This document shows, one piece after another, positions 36,854-44,735 of a stretch of 64,000 nt of DNA. The notes below the pieces were generated by a model that saw nothing but the letters and a program-made list of their open reading frames with translations, was not told the origin of the DNA and searched no databases. Numbering within the stretch: the first letter of the stretch is position 1; every line of letters starts with the position of its first letter. The DNA comes from Aerococcus urinae (lineage in GTDB: Bacteria > Bacillota > Bacilli > Lactobacillales > Aerococcaceae): contig NZ_CP014161.1 of assembly GCF_001543175.1 (NCBI RefSeq), forward strand, positions 186,001-250,000. Direction: 5' to 3'. Position numbers and translations under genes: made by a program.

Positions 36854-37110
36854 TTGACAAAAGACCTTAAGTCGGCCACAATGAAAGATAGTTTAGACTA
36901 GTAAATTGTTGAAGGGTCGAGAGAGAGTTTGGCTGCTGAAAAAACTACCCCGCTCACAATTGAACCTACTAAGATACTAAGTAAAACTTAGCAAGTGCAA
37001 GCATTTGCAGGGGAGACACCCTTATCGTCCAATGAGATAAGCAAAAGCTTAATAAAGGTGGTACCGCGAGTCATGTCGTCCTTTTAGGGGATGGTGGACT
37101 CGCTTTTTTT
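36854..37110 (+). promoter_or_regulatory. Proline T-box riboswitch with promoter, upstream of proS
   Basis: Promoter -35 TTGACA (36854-36859) and -10-like CACAAT (36877-36882) are 17 nt apart. The leader has stem I pairing AATTGT/ACAATT, the specifier loop with AGTA opposite GAACCTA, where CCT (36965-36967) is a proline codon, the T-box sequence AAAGGTGGTACCGCG (37054-37068) and a terminator (GCGAGTC with GACTCGC, then T7) ending at 37110. Uncharged tRNA-Pro would open expression of proS. Confidence 0.95.
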
Positions 37111-37138
37111 ATCGGATAAAGTGAAAAAGGAGATTACA

Positions 37139-38593
37139 ATGGCAAAAGAAACAACAAGTCATTCACAAGAAAATGATTTTTCCAAATGGTATTTACAAAG
37201 TATTCAAAAGGCAGATTTATTCGCCTATGGTCCTGTTCGTGGAACCATGGTCTTTAAGCCTAATGGCTACGCCTTATGGGAAAAAATTAAGACCGAATTT
37301 GATAAGAAATTTAAAGCATCCGGAGTAAAAAATTGCTACTTCCCCATGTTAATTCCCGAATCCTTCTTCAAGAAAGAAGCTGACCATGTTGAGGGCTTTG
37401 CCCCTGAATTACCCTGGGTAACTCGGGCGGGTGACGAAGAATTAGAGGAACCCGTTGCCCTTCGTCCTACCTCAGAAACCCTCTTTGGCAATGCTATGTC
37501 TGACTGGATTAACTCTTACCGTGACTTGCCTATGGAACTTAACCAATGGGCCAATGTCTTCCGCTGGGAGAAACGGACCCTGCCATTTTTAAGAACCTCT
37601 GAATTCCTCTGGCAAGAAGGCCACTGTGCTTACGCTAGTGAAAAGGAAGCTCGGGAACGGACCATGCACTTCCTTAAGGTTTATCAAGAAACCGTCGAAG
37701 ACTTATTAGCCTTACCCGTCTACGCTGGTCAAAAAACCCCTTCGGAAAAATTTGCTGGCGGGGTGGATACCTATTCTATTGAAGCCATGGTAAAGGACAC
37801 CAAATCTGTTCAAGCAGGGACTTCTCACTACTTAGGGACCAACTTTGCGGAAGCCTTTGATATTAAGTATCTTAATACCGAAAACCAACACGTCTATGCC
37901 CACACCAGTTCTTGGGGCGTATCAACCCGCTTGATTGGGACCATGATTATGGCCCATGGTGATGAGAAGGGGGTCGTCTTCCCACCGAAAATGGCGCCTG
38001 TTCAAATTGCCTTGATTCCCGTTGGCAATGTGAAGAAGAACCCTGAAGTCCTTACTCGACTAGAAGCCATTGAAAAGGACCTACAAGCAGCCGGCTATTC
38101 AACCTATTTAGATGATTCCAATAATTCAGCGGGTTACAAATACAATGAAGCTGAAGTGAAAGGGGTCCCACTGCGTATTGAATTTGGTCCACGGGATATG
38201 GAAAATGGCCAATGCATGATTAAAATGCGTGACTTAGAGGACAAAGAAGCGGTTAACTTAGATGACTTACTCGACAAGGTTGCCACTGAAATGGAAACCA
38301 TGCAAAAACGTCTCTATGACAAGGCAGATCAATTCCGTCATGACCATGAACATTTCGACATCGACACCCTAGACCAATTAAAGGCACATATCAAGTCTTG
38401 TGAAGAAAAGGGTGAATACCCAGGCTGGGTCCTTGCTGGCTGGGATGGCACGGAAGAAACAGAAGCCAAGGTCAAAGAAGAAACCGGCTTCACTACTCGG
38501 AATATTCCCTTTGAACCAGCAGTAGAAAAAACCGTCGACCTGGTTAGCGGCAAACCCGCAAAACACACCGTTTGGTTCGCCCGCGCTTATTAG
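37139..38593 (+). CDS. proS: Prolyl-tRNA synthetase, type 3 (eukaryote/archaea-like form)
   Basis: Charges tRNA-Pro. The 484-aa protein starts MAKETTSHSQENDFSKWYLQ. Class II motifs are seen: motif 2 NVFRWEKRTLPFLRTSEFLW, and motif 3 near WGVSTRLIGTMIMAHGDEKG. It lacks the editing insertion domain of the bacterial type (about 570 aa) and carries the C-terminal extra domain of the type 3 form (KSCEEKGEYPGWVLAGWDG; end KHTVWFARAY). Most relatives among lactic acid bacteria use the bacterial form, so replacement by transfer is possible. ATG at 37139 has AAAAAGGAG upstream; the frame is open further back into the terminator of the T-box. Confidence 0.94.
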   Translation: MAKETTSHSQENDFSKWYLQSIQKADLFAYGPVRGTMVFKPNGYALWEKIKTEFDKKFKASGVKNCYFPMLIPESFFKKEADHVEGFAPELPWVTRAGDEELEEPVALRPTSETLFGNAMSDWINSYRDLPMELNQWANVFRWEKRTLPFLRTSEFLWQEGHCAYASEKEARERTMHFLKVYQETVEDLLALPVYAGQKTPSEKFAGGVDTYSIEAMVKDTKSVQAGTSHYLGTNFAEAFDIKYLNTENQHVYAHTSSWGVSTRLIGTMIMAHGDEKGVVFPPKMAPVQIALIPVGNVKKNPEVLTRLEAIEKDLQAAGYSTYLDDSNNSAGYKYNEAEVKGVPLRIEFGPRDMENGQCMIKMRDLEDKEAVNLDDLLDKVATEMETMQKRLYDKADQFRHDHEHFDIDTLDQLKAHIKSCEEKGEYPGWVLAGWDGTEETEAKVKEETGFTTRNIPFEPAVEKTVDLVSGKPAKHTVWFARAY

Positions 38594-38595
38594 AA

Positions 38596-38646
38596 GAGTG
38601 TGACAAGTGCGTCAGCGAGCACATTTGAAGAGAGTGCGATAAGCAC
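38596..38646 (+). repeat. Short copies of the palindromic repeat (E8)
   Basis: Two minimal copies in tandem: GAGTGTGACAAGTGC with GCACATTT (38596-38625), and GAGTGCGATAAGCAC (38632-38646). They begin two bases after the proS stop and precede a terminator, just as the longer copies follow secA. Confidence 0.6.
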
Positions 38647-38650
38647 AAAA

Positions 38651-38675
38651 AGAGGGCAGTGCGCCCTCTTTTTTA
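38651..38675 (+). terminator. proS terminator
   Basis: AGAGGGC and GCCCTCT pair around AGTGC and run into T6. Confidence 0.88.
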
Positions 38676-38882
38676 TTCCTACAATAATAAAGTTTGCTGA
38701 CTCTTAAGTCGCCTTATTTTTTATATGCTAAATGATAAAAACTTGTTTTTATCTCAGGGGAAAATAGAAAACGCTTGCTCAATGAGATGAAATCAGCTAT
38801 TTTAATAGTATATTACTTAATTTTTTTAAAGTGGATACAACTTTTTAGTTGTTATTATCCAAGTACGAGAAAGGATCCACCT

Positions 38883-41165
38883 ATGAATACAATGGCAGCT
38901 ATGGCAAAAAATCAATTTCATAAGTCCATAGAAGATATTAGTGACCAGGAACTTTATTATTTATTACTCGATTTAATCAAAGATAAAAGCAAAGGCTTAG
39001 CCACTAATCACAGTAAGAAAAAACTTTATTATGTATCGGCAGAATTCTTGATTGGTAAATTACTGGTCAATAATCTCTTAAACTTAGGGATCTATGACCA
39101 AGTTGAAGAAGAATTACAAGCTCACGGCCGGTCCCTAACGGAAGTGGAACAAGCAGAAAAAGAACCTTCACTCGGTAATGGGGGGTTGGGACGCTTGGCT
39201 TCTTGCTTCTTAGATTCTATTGCCAGCTTAGGCATGAACGGGGACGGAATCGGTTTAAATTACCACTTTGGTCTTTTCCGTCAGTTTTTTGATAATAACC
39301 AGCAAACGGCCAAACCTGATGACTGGTTAGGGGGGAGAACTTGGTTAAACCGCACCGAGACTACTTTCACCGTTCCCTTTAAAAATGGGCCGGTCTCTTC
39401 CACCTTATATGAAATTGATATTATTGGCTTTAAAAGAGGAGAACGTAACCGCCTACGCTTATTTGATCTGGACACGGTGAATTCTGATTTAATCCAATGG
39501 GGAACCATCCAATTTGATAAGAAAAATATTCCTGAAAACTTGACCCTTTTTCTCTATCCTGATGACTCTGACCATGCCGGGCGGATGCTAAGGATCTATC
39601 AACAATACTTTATGGTGTCTAACGCTGCTCAATTGATTATTCGTGAAGCTTTGGATCGAGGGTCTAACCTTCATGATTTAGCTGACTACGCGGTCATTCA
39701 GATTAATGATACCCACCCTAGCTTCATCATTCCTGAATTAATCCGACTCTTAACTGAAGACCATGACTTTACTTTTGAAGAAGCGGTGGCAGTTGTCCGT
39801 CAGGTGGTAGCCTTTACTAACCATACGATTTTAAGTGAGGCCTTGGAAAAATGGCCACTGACAGATATTGAAGCCGTTCAACCAGAAATTGCTAATATTA
39901 TTTGCCGCTTGGACCGTATGATTAAGGAAGACTTTCCCGATAATCATGCGGTTGAGATTATCGATGGCTCGAACACGGTCCATATGGCCAGCATTGCCAT
40001 CCACTTTGGCTTTTCGACTAATGGTGTGGCCCGCTTACATTCGCAGATCTTGGTGAATAGTGAGCTCAAGGCCTTTGCAGATATTTACCCAGAAAAATTC
40101 TCCAATAAGACTAATGGGATCACCTTTAGACGTTGGATTATGGCTGCCAATCCCCGTTTGGCTCATTTAATTGACCAAAGCATTGGCGACCAATGGCATC
40201 AAGGAATCTCCGATCTTAGCGGTTTAAGTAAAGAAAAGGACAATAAGGAGTTCATTAATCAATTAGCCCAAATTAAGCAGGCCAATAAAGAACGTTTAGC
40301 GGAACATTTAAGGGTAAGTAAACGGATCGAGATTAAGCCAGATTCGATTATTGATGTTCAAATTAAACGGATCCATGAGTATAAACGCCAACAAATGCTG
40401 GCCCTTTATATTATTTACAAATATTTTGATATCAAGAATGGCAACCGGCCGCAAACCCCAATCACCATTCTTTTTGGGGGCAAGGCCGCTCCAGCCTATA
40501 CCATTGCCCAAGATATTATTCACTTAATTCTCACCTTGTCAGCTCTGATTAAGGAAGATCCTGAAGTAGCACCTTATTTACAGGTTGAGTTTGTGTCCAA
40601 CTATAATGTCACGGAAGCAGAATACCTCATCCCTGCGGCTGATATTTCTGAACAAATCTCCTTGGCTTCAAAAGAAGCCAGTGGGACGGGGAATATGAAA
40701 TTTATGCTCAATGGTGCCTTAACCATTTGTACCTTGGATGGGGCGAATGTGGAAATTGCTGAGCGGGTAGGGGAAGACAACATCTACACCTTTGGTAAAT
40801 CCAGTGATGAGATTATTGATCTCTATGCCAATAACGCCTATAACCCCCAAGATTACTATAATCGTCCCGCCATTAAGCCCCTGGTTGACTTTATTGTGAG
40901 TTCAGACATGATTCGCCTAGGCCATGAGAGCCAATTACGGCGTCTCTATGAAGATATCAAGAGCAAGGATTACTTCATGGCCATGATTGACCTGGAAGAA
41001 TATATTGCCCTCAAAGATAAGGTGTACCAAGACTATGAGGACCAAGAGGCTTGGTTGGATAAGGTTCTAGTCAATATTTCAGAAGCGGGCTACTTCTCCA
41101 GTGACCGGACGATTTTGGAATATAATGAGGGTATTTGGCACTTAGAAGTGGCTGATCCTGAATAA
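38883..41165 (+). CDS. glgP: Glycogen/maltodextrin phosphorylase
   Basis: Releases glucose-1-phosphate from alpha-1,4-glucan ends. The 760-aa protein belongs to glycosyltransferase family 35. The PLP-lysine motif is EASGTGNMKFMLNGALTICT. The catalytic stretches RIHEYKRQQM and SLGNGGLGRLASCFLDSIAS are present, and the length is close to the short bacterial form (about 750-800). ATG at 38883 is chosen because GAAAGGA lies upstream; the open frame starts 36 codons earlier without such a site. No other glg gene is near. A weak cre-like stretch (GAAAACGCTTGCTC, about 38768) lies upstream. It could act on glycogen or on imported maltodextrins. Confidence 0.93.
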   Translation: MNTMAAMAKNQFHKSIEDISDQELYYLLLDLIKDKSKGLATNHSKKKLYYVSAEFLIGKLLVNNLLNLGIYDQVEEELQAHGRSLTEVEQAEKEPSLGNGGLGRLASCFLDSIASLGMNGDGIGLNYHFGLFRQFFDNNQQTAKPDDWLGGRTWLNRTETTFTVPFKNGPVSSTLYEIDIIGFKRGERNRLRLFDLDTVNSDLIQWGTIQFDKKNIPENLTLFLYPDDSDHAGRMLRIYQQYFMVSNAAQLIIREALDRGSNLHDLADYAVIQINDTHPSFIIPELIRLLTEDHDFTFEEAVAVVRQVVAFTNHTILSEALEKWPLTDIEAVQPEIANIICRLDRMIKEDFPDNHAVEIIDGSNTVHMASIAIHFGFSTNGVARLHSQILVNSELKAFADIYPEKFSNKTNGITFRRWIMAANPRLAHLIDQSIGDQWHQGISDLSGLSKEKDNKEFINQLAQIKQANKERLAEHLRVSKRIEIKPDSIIDVQIKRIHEYKRQQMLALYIIYKYFDIKNGNRPQTPITILFGGKAAPAYTIAQDIIHLILTLSALIKEDPEVAPYLQVEFVSNYNVTEAEYLIPAADISEQISLASKEASGTGNMKFMLNGALTICTLDGANVEIAERVGEDNIYTFGKSSDEIIDLYANNAYNPQDYYNRPAIKPLVDFIVSSDMIRLGHESQLRRLYEDIKSKDYFMAMIDLEEYIALKDKVYQDYEDQEAWLDKVLVNISEAGYFSSDRTILEYNEGIWHLEVADPE

Positions 41166-41190
41166 ACTATAAAAAAGACATAAGTGAAAC

Positions 41191-41280
41191 AAAAAATGCA
41201 GCAAGACTAAGGACTTTGCTTGAGAAGTAGGAGCGATTAGAACTTCTCAGCGATCCTTTTGTGCTTGCTGCACTTTTTTA
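41191..41280. terminator. Branched bidirectional terminator
   Basis: TGCAGCAAG (41197) pairs with CTTGCTGCA (41264), flanked by A and T runs. Within the loop TGAGAAGT pairs with ACTTCTCA. It lies between convergent glgP and pnuC. Confidence 0.8.
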
Positions 41281-41316
41281 TTTATTGTGTTGTTGAAGAT
41301 GGAAGCGACAATTCCT

Positions 41317-42069
41317 TTAGTCGATACATTCGCTTTCGTATTCTAAGGCAGAGCTCTTTCCTTTAGACCAGATAATTAAACCGGCAATCCCTTGAGCTAA
41401 CATCCCCAGGTAGGAGAAACCAACGATCAGGTTGCCTGCTTGTAACCAAAGAATCACGGAAAGGATATCGTTAATTAACCAGAGATAGTAGCCGTCCTTG
41501 TGACCAGTCACTTGACGTTGTTGGGCGGTAAAGGAAATCCCGTTAGTGATGGCATCTAAGACAATTTGTTGACCACCCAATACATAGGAGAAGGCCCCCA
41601 AACCAATGGTCCAGAAAAAGACCGCTTGGCAAATTATTTTTAAATTAAAGTATTGGTCAACATGGAGGTCACCATTTTCGTCACGACGTTTAGCCCAGCT
41701 GAAGTGGCCGACAAATTCGGTGATGAGATAGTAAATGGATGAAAACATATCCCCGTAAATTCCTAGAATAGCGGCAGCGGCAATCCCGAAGATGTTTTGA
41801 ATCCCGTTGACAATAAAAGTGGGTTGCCATTGGATGGCTAAGGTCCAAGTGCCTAAAAAGCCAAAGATACTCATCCCCAGAGACATAAGGATGTTAAGGT
41901 CAAATTCTTGACTGGTTAAACTAGTAATAATTCCATATAAATTAAATCCCAAAGAGACGATAAAACCAAAAGCGATGATGGCTAATTCTACTTTGTTGAG
42001 TGGCTTTAAGGCGCGGTGAATACATTCTTTTAAGGACAGGGTCTTAGTGGCTTTGTTTTGTTCTTGCAT
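41317..42069 (-). CDS. pnuC: Nicotinamide riboside transporter PnuC
   Basis: A 250-aa membrane protein with about seven hydrophobic segments from residue 25 on. PnuC features are FVGHFSWAKRRDENGDLHVD in a central loop and YLWLINDILSVILWLQAGN near the C-terminus, which lines the ligand site. It imports nicotinamide riboside by facilitated diffusion for NAD synthesis, with phosphorylation trapping the substrate. It lies 16 nt downstream of a nucleoside kinase gene on the same strand, so the two are one operon. Confidence 0.9.
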   Translation of the reverse strand: MQEQNKATKTLSLKECIHRALKPLNKVELAIIAFGFIVSLGFNLYGIITSLTSQEFDLNILMSLGMSIFGFLGTWTLAIQWQPTFIVNGIQNIFGIAAAAILGIYGDMFSSIYYLITEFVGHFSWAKRRDENGDLHVDQYFNLKIICQAVFFWTIGLGAFSYVLGGQQIVLDAITNGISFTAQQRQVTGHKDGYYLWLINDILSVILWLQAGNLIVGFSYLGMLAQGIAGLIIWSKGKSSALEYESECID

Positions 42070-42085
42070 ATCTTTCCTCGTTTTC

Positions 42086-42715
42086 CTATTGAATTTTGTC
42101 TAAGTAAGTGCCAATGCTATCAAAAATGATTTGAGCATCTTGGGGGCGGTGGATGTCATAATTATCCACATTTAGCCGCATTTTAGGTGATTGGTCATAG
42201 TCTGCATACCATTGACCATAGTGGCTGTGGAGTTGACGGTAATAATCGTAAAGGCCATTTTCAGAACTTGGTTGTTCATAGACCCGGCCCCGTTTTTTAA
42301 TGTTTTTGACAGCGTTGTCTAAGGAACTATCTAAAAAGACTAAGAGGTCAGGGGCCTTTTTAGGTAGGCTGTCTAATTCTTCCATCATGTTGGCTAGTAA
42401 GTCACGGTAGATGCCAAACTCTTCTTCAGAGATATTTCCGTTTAAGACGTTCAAATAGGTGAAAAGCTCATCTTCGTAAATACTACGGTCTAAAACGTTA
42501 TTATTATCGAAAAAGGCTGCCTTAATATTTTTAAAGCGTTGGTTTAAAAAGTAAATCTGTAAGGAAAAGGCATATTTCTTGGGGTCTTGGTAATATTTAT
42601 CAAGGATGGGGTTTTCCTCGACAGGTTCGTAAAATACTTTTGTGCCTAAATATTCAGCTAATTTTCCGGCATAGGTCGATTTCCCTGCGCCGATGGTTCC
42701 AGCGAAAACTATCAC
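42086..42715 (-). CDS. Deoxynucleoside kinase family protein
   Basis: A 209-aa P-loop kinase starting MIVFAGTIGAGKSTYAGKLA. The base and sugar region FYEPVEENPILDKYYQDPKK, the NVLDRSIYED catalytic stretch and the LID arginines KNIKKRGRVYEQ are those of the dGK/dCK/TK2-like family of Gram-positives. The usual job is 5'-phosphorylation of deoxyadenosine or deoxyguanosine in salvage. Its operon partner is PnuC, so a side role in trapping nicotinamide riboside is possible but not shown by sequence. Confidence 0.88.
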   Translation of the reverse strand: MIVFAGTIGAGKSTYAGKLAEYLGTKVFYEPVEENPILDKYYQDPKKYAFSLQIYFLNQRFKNIKAAFFDNNNVLDRSIYEDELFTYLNVLNGNISEEEFGIYRDLLANMMEELDSLPKKAPDLLVFLDSSLDNAVKNIKKRGRVYEQPSSENGLYDYYRQLHSHYGQWYADYDQSPKMRLNVDNYDIHRPQDAQIIFDSIGTYLDKIQ

Positions 42716-42974
42716 TATTGTAATCCCTACTCTCTAACTATATATTGTGCTGATTTCTTATAAAAATAAGCATAAACACTATATCTTGTATCCGAAAAGT
42801 ATTCTATCATAGGATATTGAGAAGGCCAAGGAAGAAATTTTTCCGCGATCTTTGACCTATTTGACTAAGCTTGAGACTGCCTGCATAACTTGACCTAATT
42901 ATTTTTAAAATTTAATTAAGCTTTAATACTTTGAGACCTTCTTTATAAAGCTTCTAAAAAGATTGGTAATATGA

Positions 42975-43012
42975 TGAAATCGCTTGCGAAAGCGTTAACA
43001 GACTGATATAAT
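42975..43012 (+). promoter_or_regulatory. Promoter with two overlapping cre-like sites
   Basis: TGAAATCGCTTGCG (42975-42988) and CGAAAGCGTTAACA (42987-43000) each miss the CcpA consensus TGNAANCGNNNNCA by one base and overlap by two. They cover a -35-like TTGCGA (42984-42989); the -10 TATAAT is at 43007-43012, 17 nt away. From 42716 to 42960 I see only the AT-rich promoter side of the kinase gene. Confidence 0.65.
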
Positions 43013-43024
43013 AGGCTTGTGAGT

Positions 43025-43064
43025 CCCTTACAATGCTTACCCAAAACCTGTAAGGGCTTTTTTG
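43025..43064 (+). terminator. Terminator-like hairpin in the leader of the KDPG aldolase gene
   Basis: CCCTTACA (43025) pairs with TGTAAGGG (43049) and is followed by C and T6. It lies just after the predicted transcription start (about 43019) and over 110 nt before the ATG, so it would end most transcripts after about 45 nt unless overcome, or a second promoter exists below it. Confidence 0.65.
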
Positions 43065-43176
43065 TTTTCAAGGAAATAAAAAGCAGTCCTTGGCTTTTTT
43101 TATAGCAAATCCTGGTAATCGTGTTAGACTGAATAATAATAAGCAGCGTAATTTTAATGAGTGGAGGACTTTAGAT

Positions 43177-43803
43177 ATGACAGAAACGTTTAAAGAACGA
43201 TTGGGTAAAGAGCAACTCTTACCCTTATACACGGTCAATGACTTAGGCTCGGTAGCCTTAGCTGAGGCGGTTTTAAGCGAAAATAACTTATCCTTTATCG
43301 AAGTGACCTACCGCAGTGACCTGGCTTCTCAAGCCATCCAGCAATTGTCGGATAGGGGCAAATTAGTTGTGGGAGCAGGAACAGTCCGTGACTTGGATAC
43401 CGCCAAGGACGCCGTTGACCATGGCGCGCAATTTATTGTAAGTCCTGGTTTATCGGTTGAAGTGGTCGATTATTGTTTAAAACAAGATATTCCTGTCTTT
43501 CCGGGAGCAGTTACTCCAAGTGAAATCATGCAAGCCATGGATTTAGGCCTTGACGTGGTGAAATTCTTCCCAGCCAACGTCTATGGGGGCCAGTCAGCGA
43601 TTAAGTCTTTAGCGGGGCCTTTCTTTGATATTCAATTCATTCCAACTGGCGGGGTCAATAGTGATAACTTCACCGACTATTTAGCCAATGATTCCGTATT
43701 GGCAGTGGGTGGGTCTTTTATCTTGTCTGAAAAAGAGATCTTAAAGGATGAAGGTCAGACCGCTTCAGACAAATTAGCTGATTTACAGAAGCAGCTTCAC
43801 TAA
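43177..43803 (+). CDS. eda: KDPG/KHG aldolase (2-keto-3-deoxy-6-phosphogluconate aldolase)
   Basis: A class I aldolase of 208 aa with the TIM-barrel motifs IEVTYRSDLASQAIQQLSD (catalytic Glu), VVGAGTVRDLDTAKDAVDHG, FIVSPGLSVEVVDYC, FPGAVTPSEIMQAMDLGLDV with VVKFFPAN (Schiff-base Lys), and FIPTGGVNSDN. It splits KDPG to pyruvate and glyceraldehyde-3-phosphate in uronate or Entner-Doudoroff routes. ATG at 43177 has GGAGG 9 nt upstream. No KDG kinase or uronate isomerase is beside it, though a beta-glucuronidase is encoded 19 kb away. Glucuronate use is a plausible common theme. Confidence 0.92.
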   Translation: MTETFKERLGKEQLLPLYTVNDLGSVALAEAVLSENNLSFIEVTYRSDLASQAIQQLSDRGKLVVGAGTVRDLDTAKDAVDHGAQFIVSPGLSVEVVDYCLKQDIPVFPGAVTPSEIMQAMDLGLDVVKFFPANVYGGQSAIKSLAGPFFDIQFIPTGGVNSDNFTDYLANDSVLAVGGSFILSEKEILKDEGQTASDKLADLQKQLH

Positions 43804-43814
43804 ACATATTGGAG

Positions 43815-43848
43815 GAAACACTCAGCTTTTAATGGCTGGGTGTTTTCT
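43815..43848 (+). terminator. Terminator after the KDPG aldolase gene
   Basis: AACACTCAGC pairs with GCTGGGTGTT, with one G-U pair, followed by TTC. Confidence 0.6.
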
Positions 43849-43884
43849 GAAGGAAGATTTTATTAGCCTGATAAAAATTGACAG

Positions 43885-43934
43885 AAAATAAGCCTGATTT
43901 CACCCCATGGGGTAAGATCAGGCTTATTTTTTAT
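43885..43934 (-). terminator. yigZ terminator
   Basis: AAAATAAGCCTGAT pairs with ATCAGGCTTATTTT around a loop holding CCCCATGGGG; the structure overlaps the yigZ stop codon and reads out into T residues on the minus strand. Confidence 0.75.
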
Positions 43935-44578
43935 TGATCAGAATCAACTGGGACAGGCACATCCACATAGACTTCTTGACCAATCTGAAAACTGGCTTGG
44001 GCAGCAGTGAGGTTAGTGAGCTCTTCTTGGAGTTTGCCCACTTCTTGGATCGGAACGCCTAAGTGATAGGTCACTTTTTCCAAGTAGGTGGTGTCTAGGA
44101 GAGAGTAGGGGGAGTTTTCCACCCAGTAGGCCATGCTGCCGTTGAGGGAATAATCGATGGTCACATCGACTTGGGTTTGCAAGCGGCGTTCAACCACACC
44201 AATCTGGTGGACGGCTTCGGAAACAGCGCTGCTATAAGCTCGGACTAGACCACCAGCTCCCAATTTGGTGCCCCCAAAATACCGGGTAACCACACAGGCA
44301 ACGTTTTTTAAATCCATATTTTTTAGGACTTCCAGCATGGGAACTCCAGCCGTGCCACTGGGTTCACCATCATCGAGAGCCCTTTGGATTTCATTACGCT
44401 CTCCGATTTGATAGGCGACACAGTTATGGGTGGCCTTGTAATGTTCTTTTCTCACCTCTTCGACAAAGGCGTCGGCTTCTTCCTTAGTGTAGGCACGCTG
44501 AATCCGACAAATAAAGCGTGACTTTTTGATTTCTATTTCATGTTCACCAGCACTTTTAATGGTACGGTACTCAATCAT
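43931..44578 (-). CDS. YigZ/IMPACT family protein (UPF0029)
   Basis: A 215-aa two-domain protein. The N-terminal domain has the family motif DDGEPSGTAGVPMLEVL and CVVTRYFGGTKLGAGGLVRA. The C-terminal ferredoxin-like domain (about 140-205) is the DUF1949 part. Relatives in eukaryotes (IMPACT/YIH1) modulate translation stress signalling; the bacterial role is unknown. It is divergent from comFA, a common neighbour in Lactobacillales and Bacillales. Confidence 0.9.
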   Translation of the reverse strand: MIEYRTIKSAGEHEIEIKKSRFICRIQRAYTKEEADAFVEEVRKEHYKATHNCVAYQIGERNEIQRALDDGEPSGTAGVPMLEVLKNMDLKNVACVVTRYFGGTKLGAGGLVRAYSSAVSEAVHQIGVVERRLQTQVDVTIDYSLNGSMAYWVENSPYSLLDTTYLEKVTYHLGVPIQEVGKLQEELTNLTAAQASFQIGQEVYVDVPVPVDSDQ

Positions 44579-44735
44579 TGATGGTTCAGCTCGTTTCTGT
44601 TTATTTTCTCTTAATTGTAACTAAAGCCAGGATAAAACTCAAAAGTCTCCTTTTATTCGTCGACTTAGAGGGTGAACTTGGCCATTAATTACGGATAAAT
44701 AGTTTAGTCACCTAAAGAAGAGAGGATGAATAAGC

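Noticed and set aside
38765-38780. cre site before glgP (GAAAACGCTTGCTC)
   Set aside because: Three mismatches to the operator consensus; too weak to list as a site.
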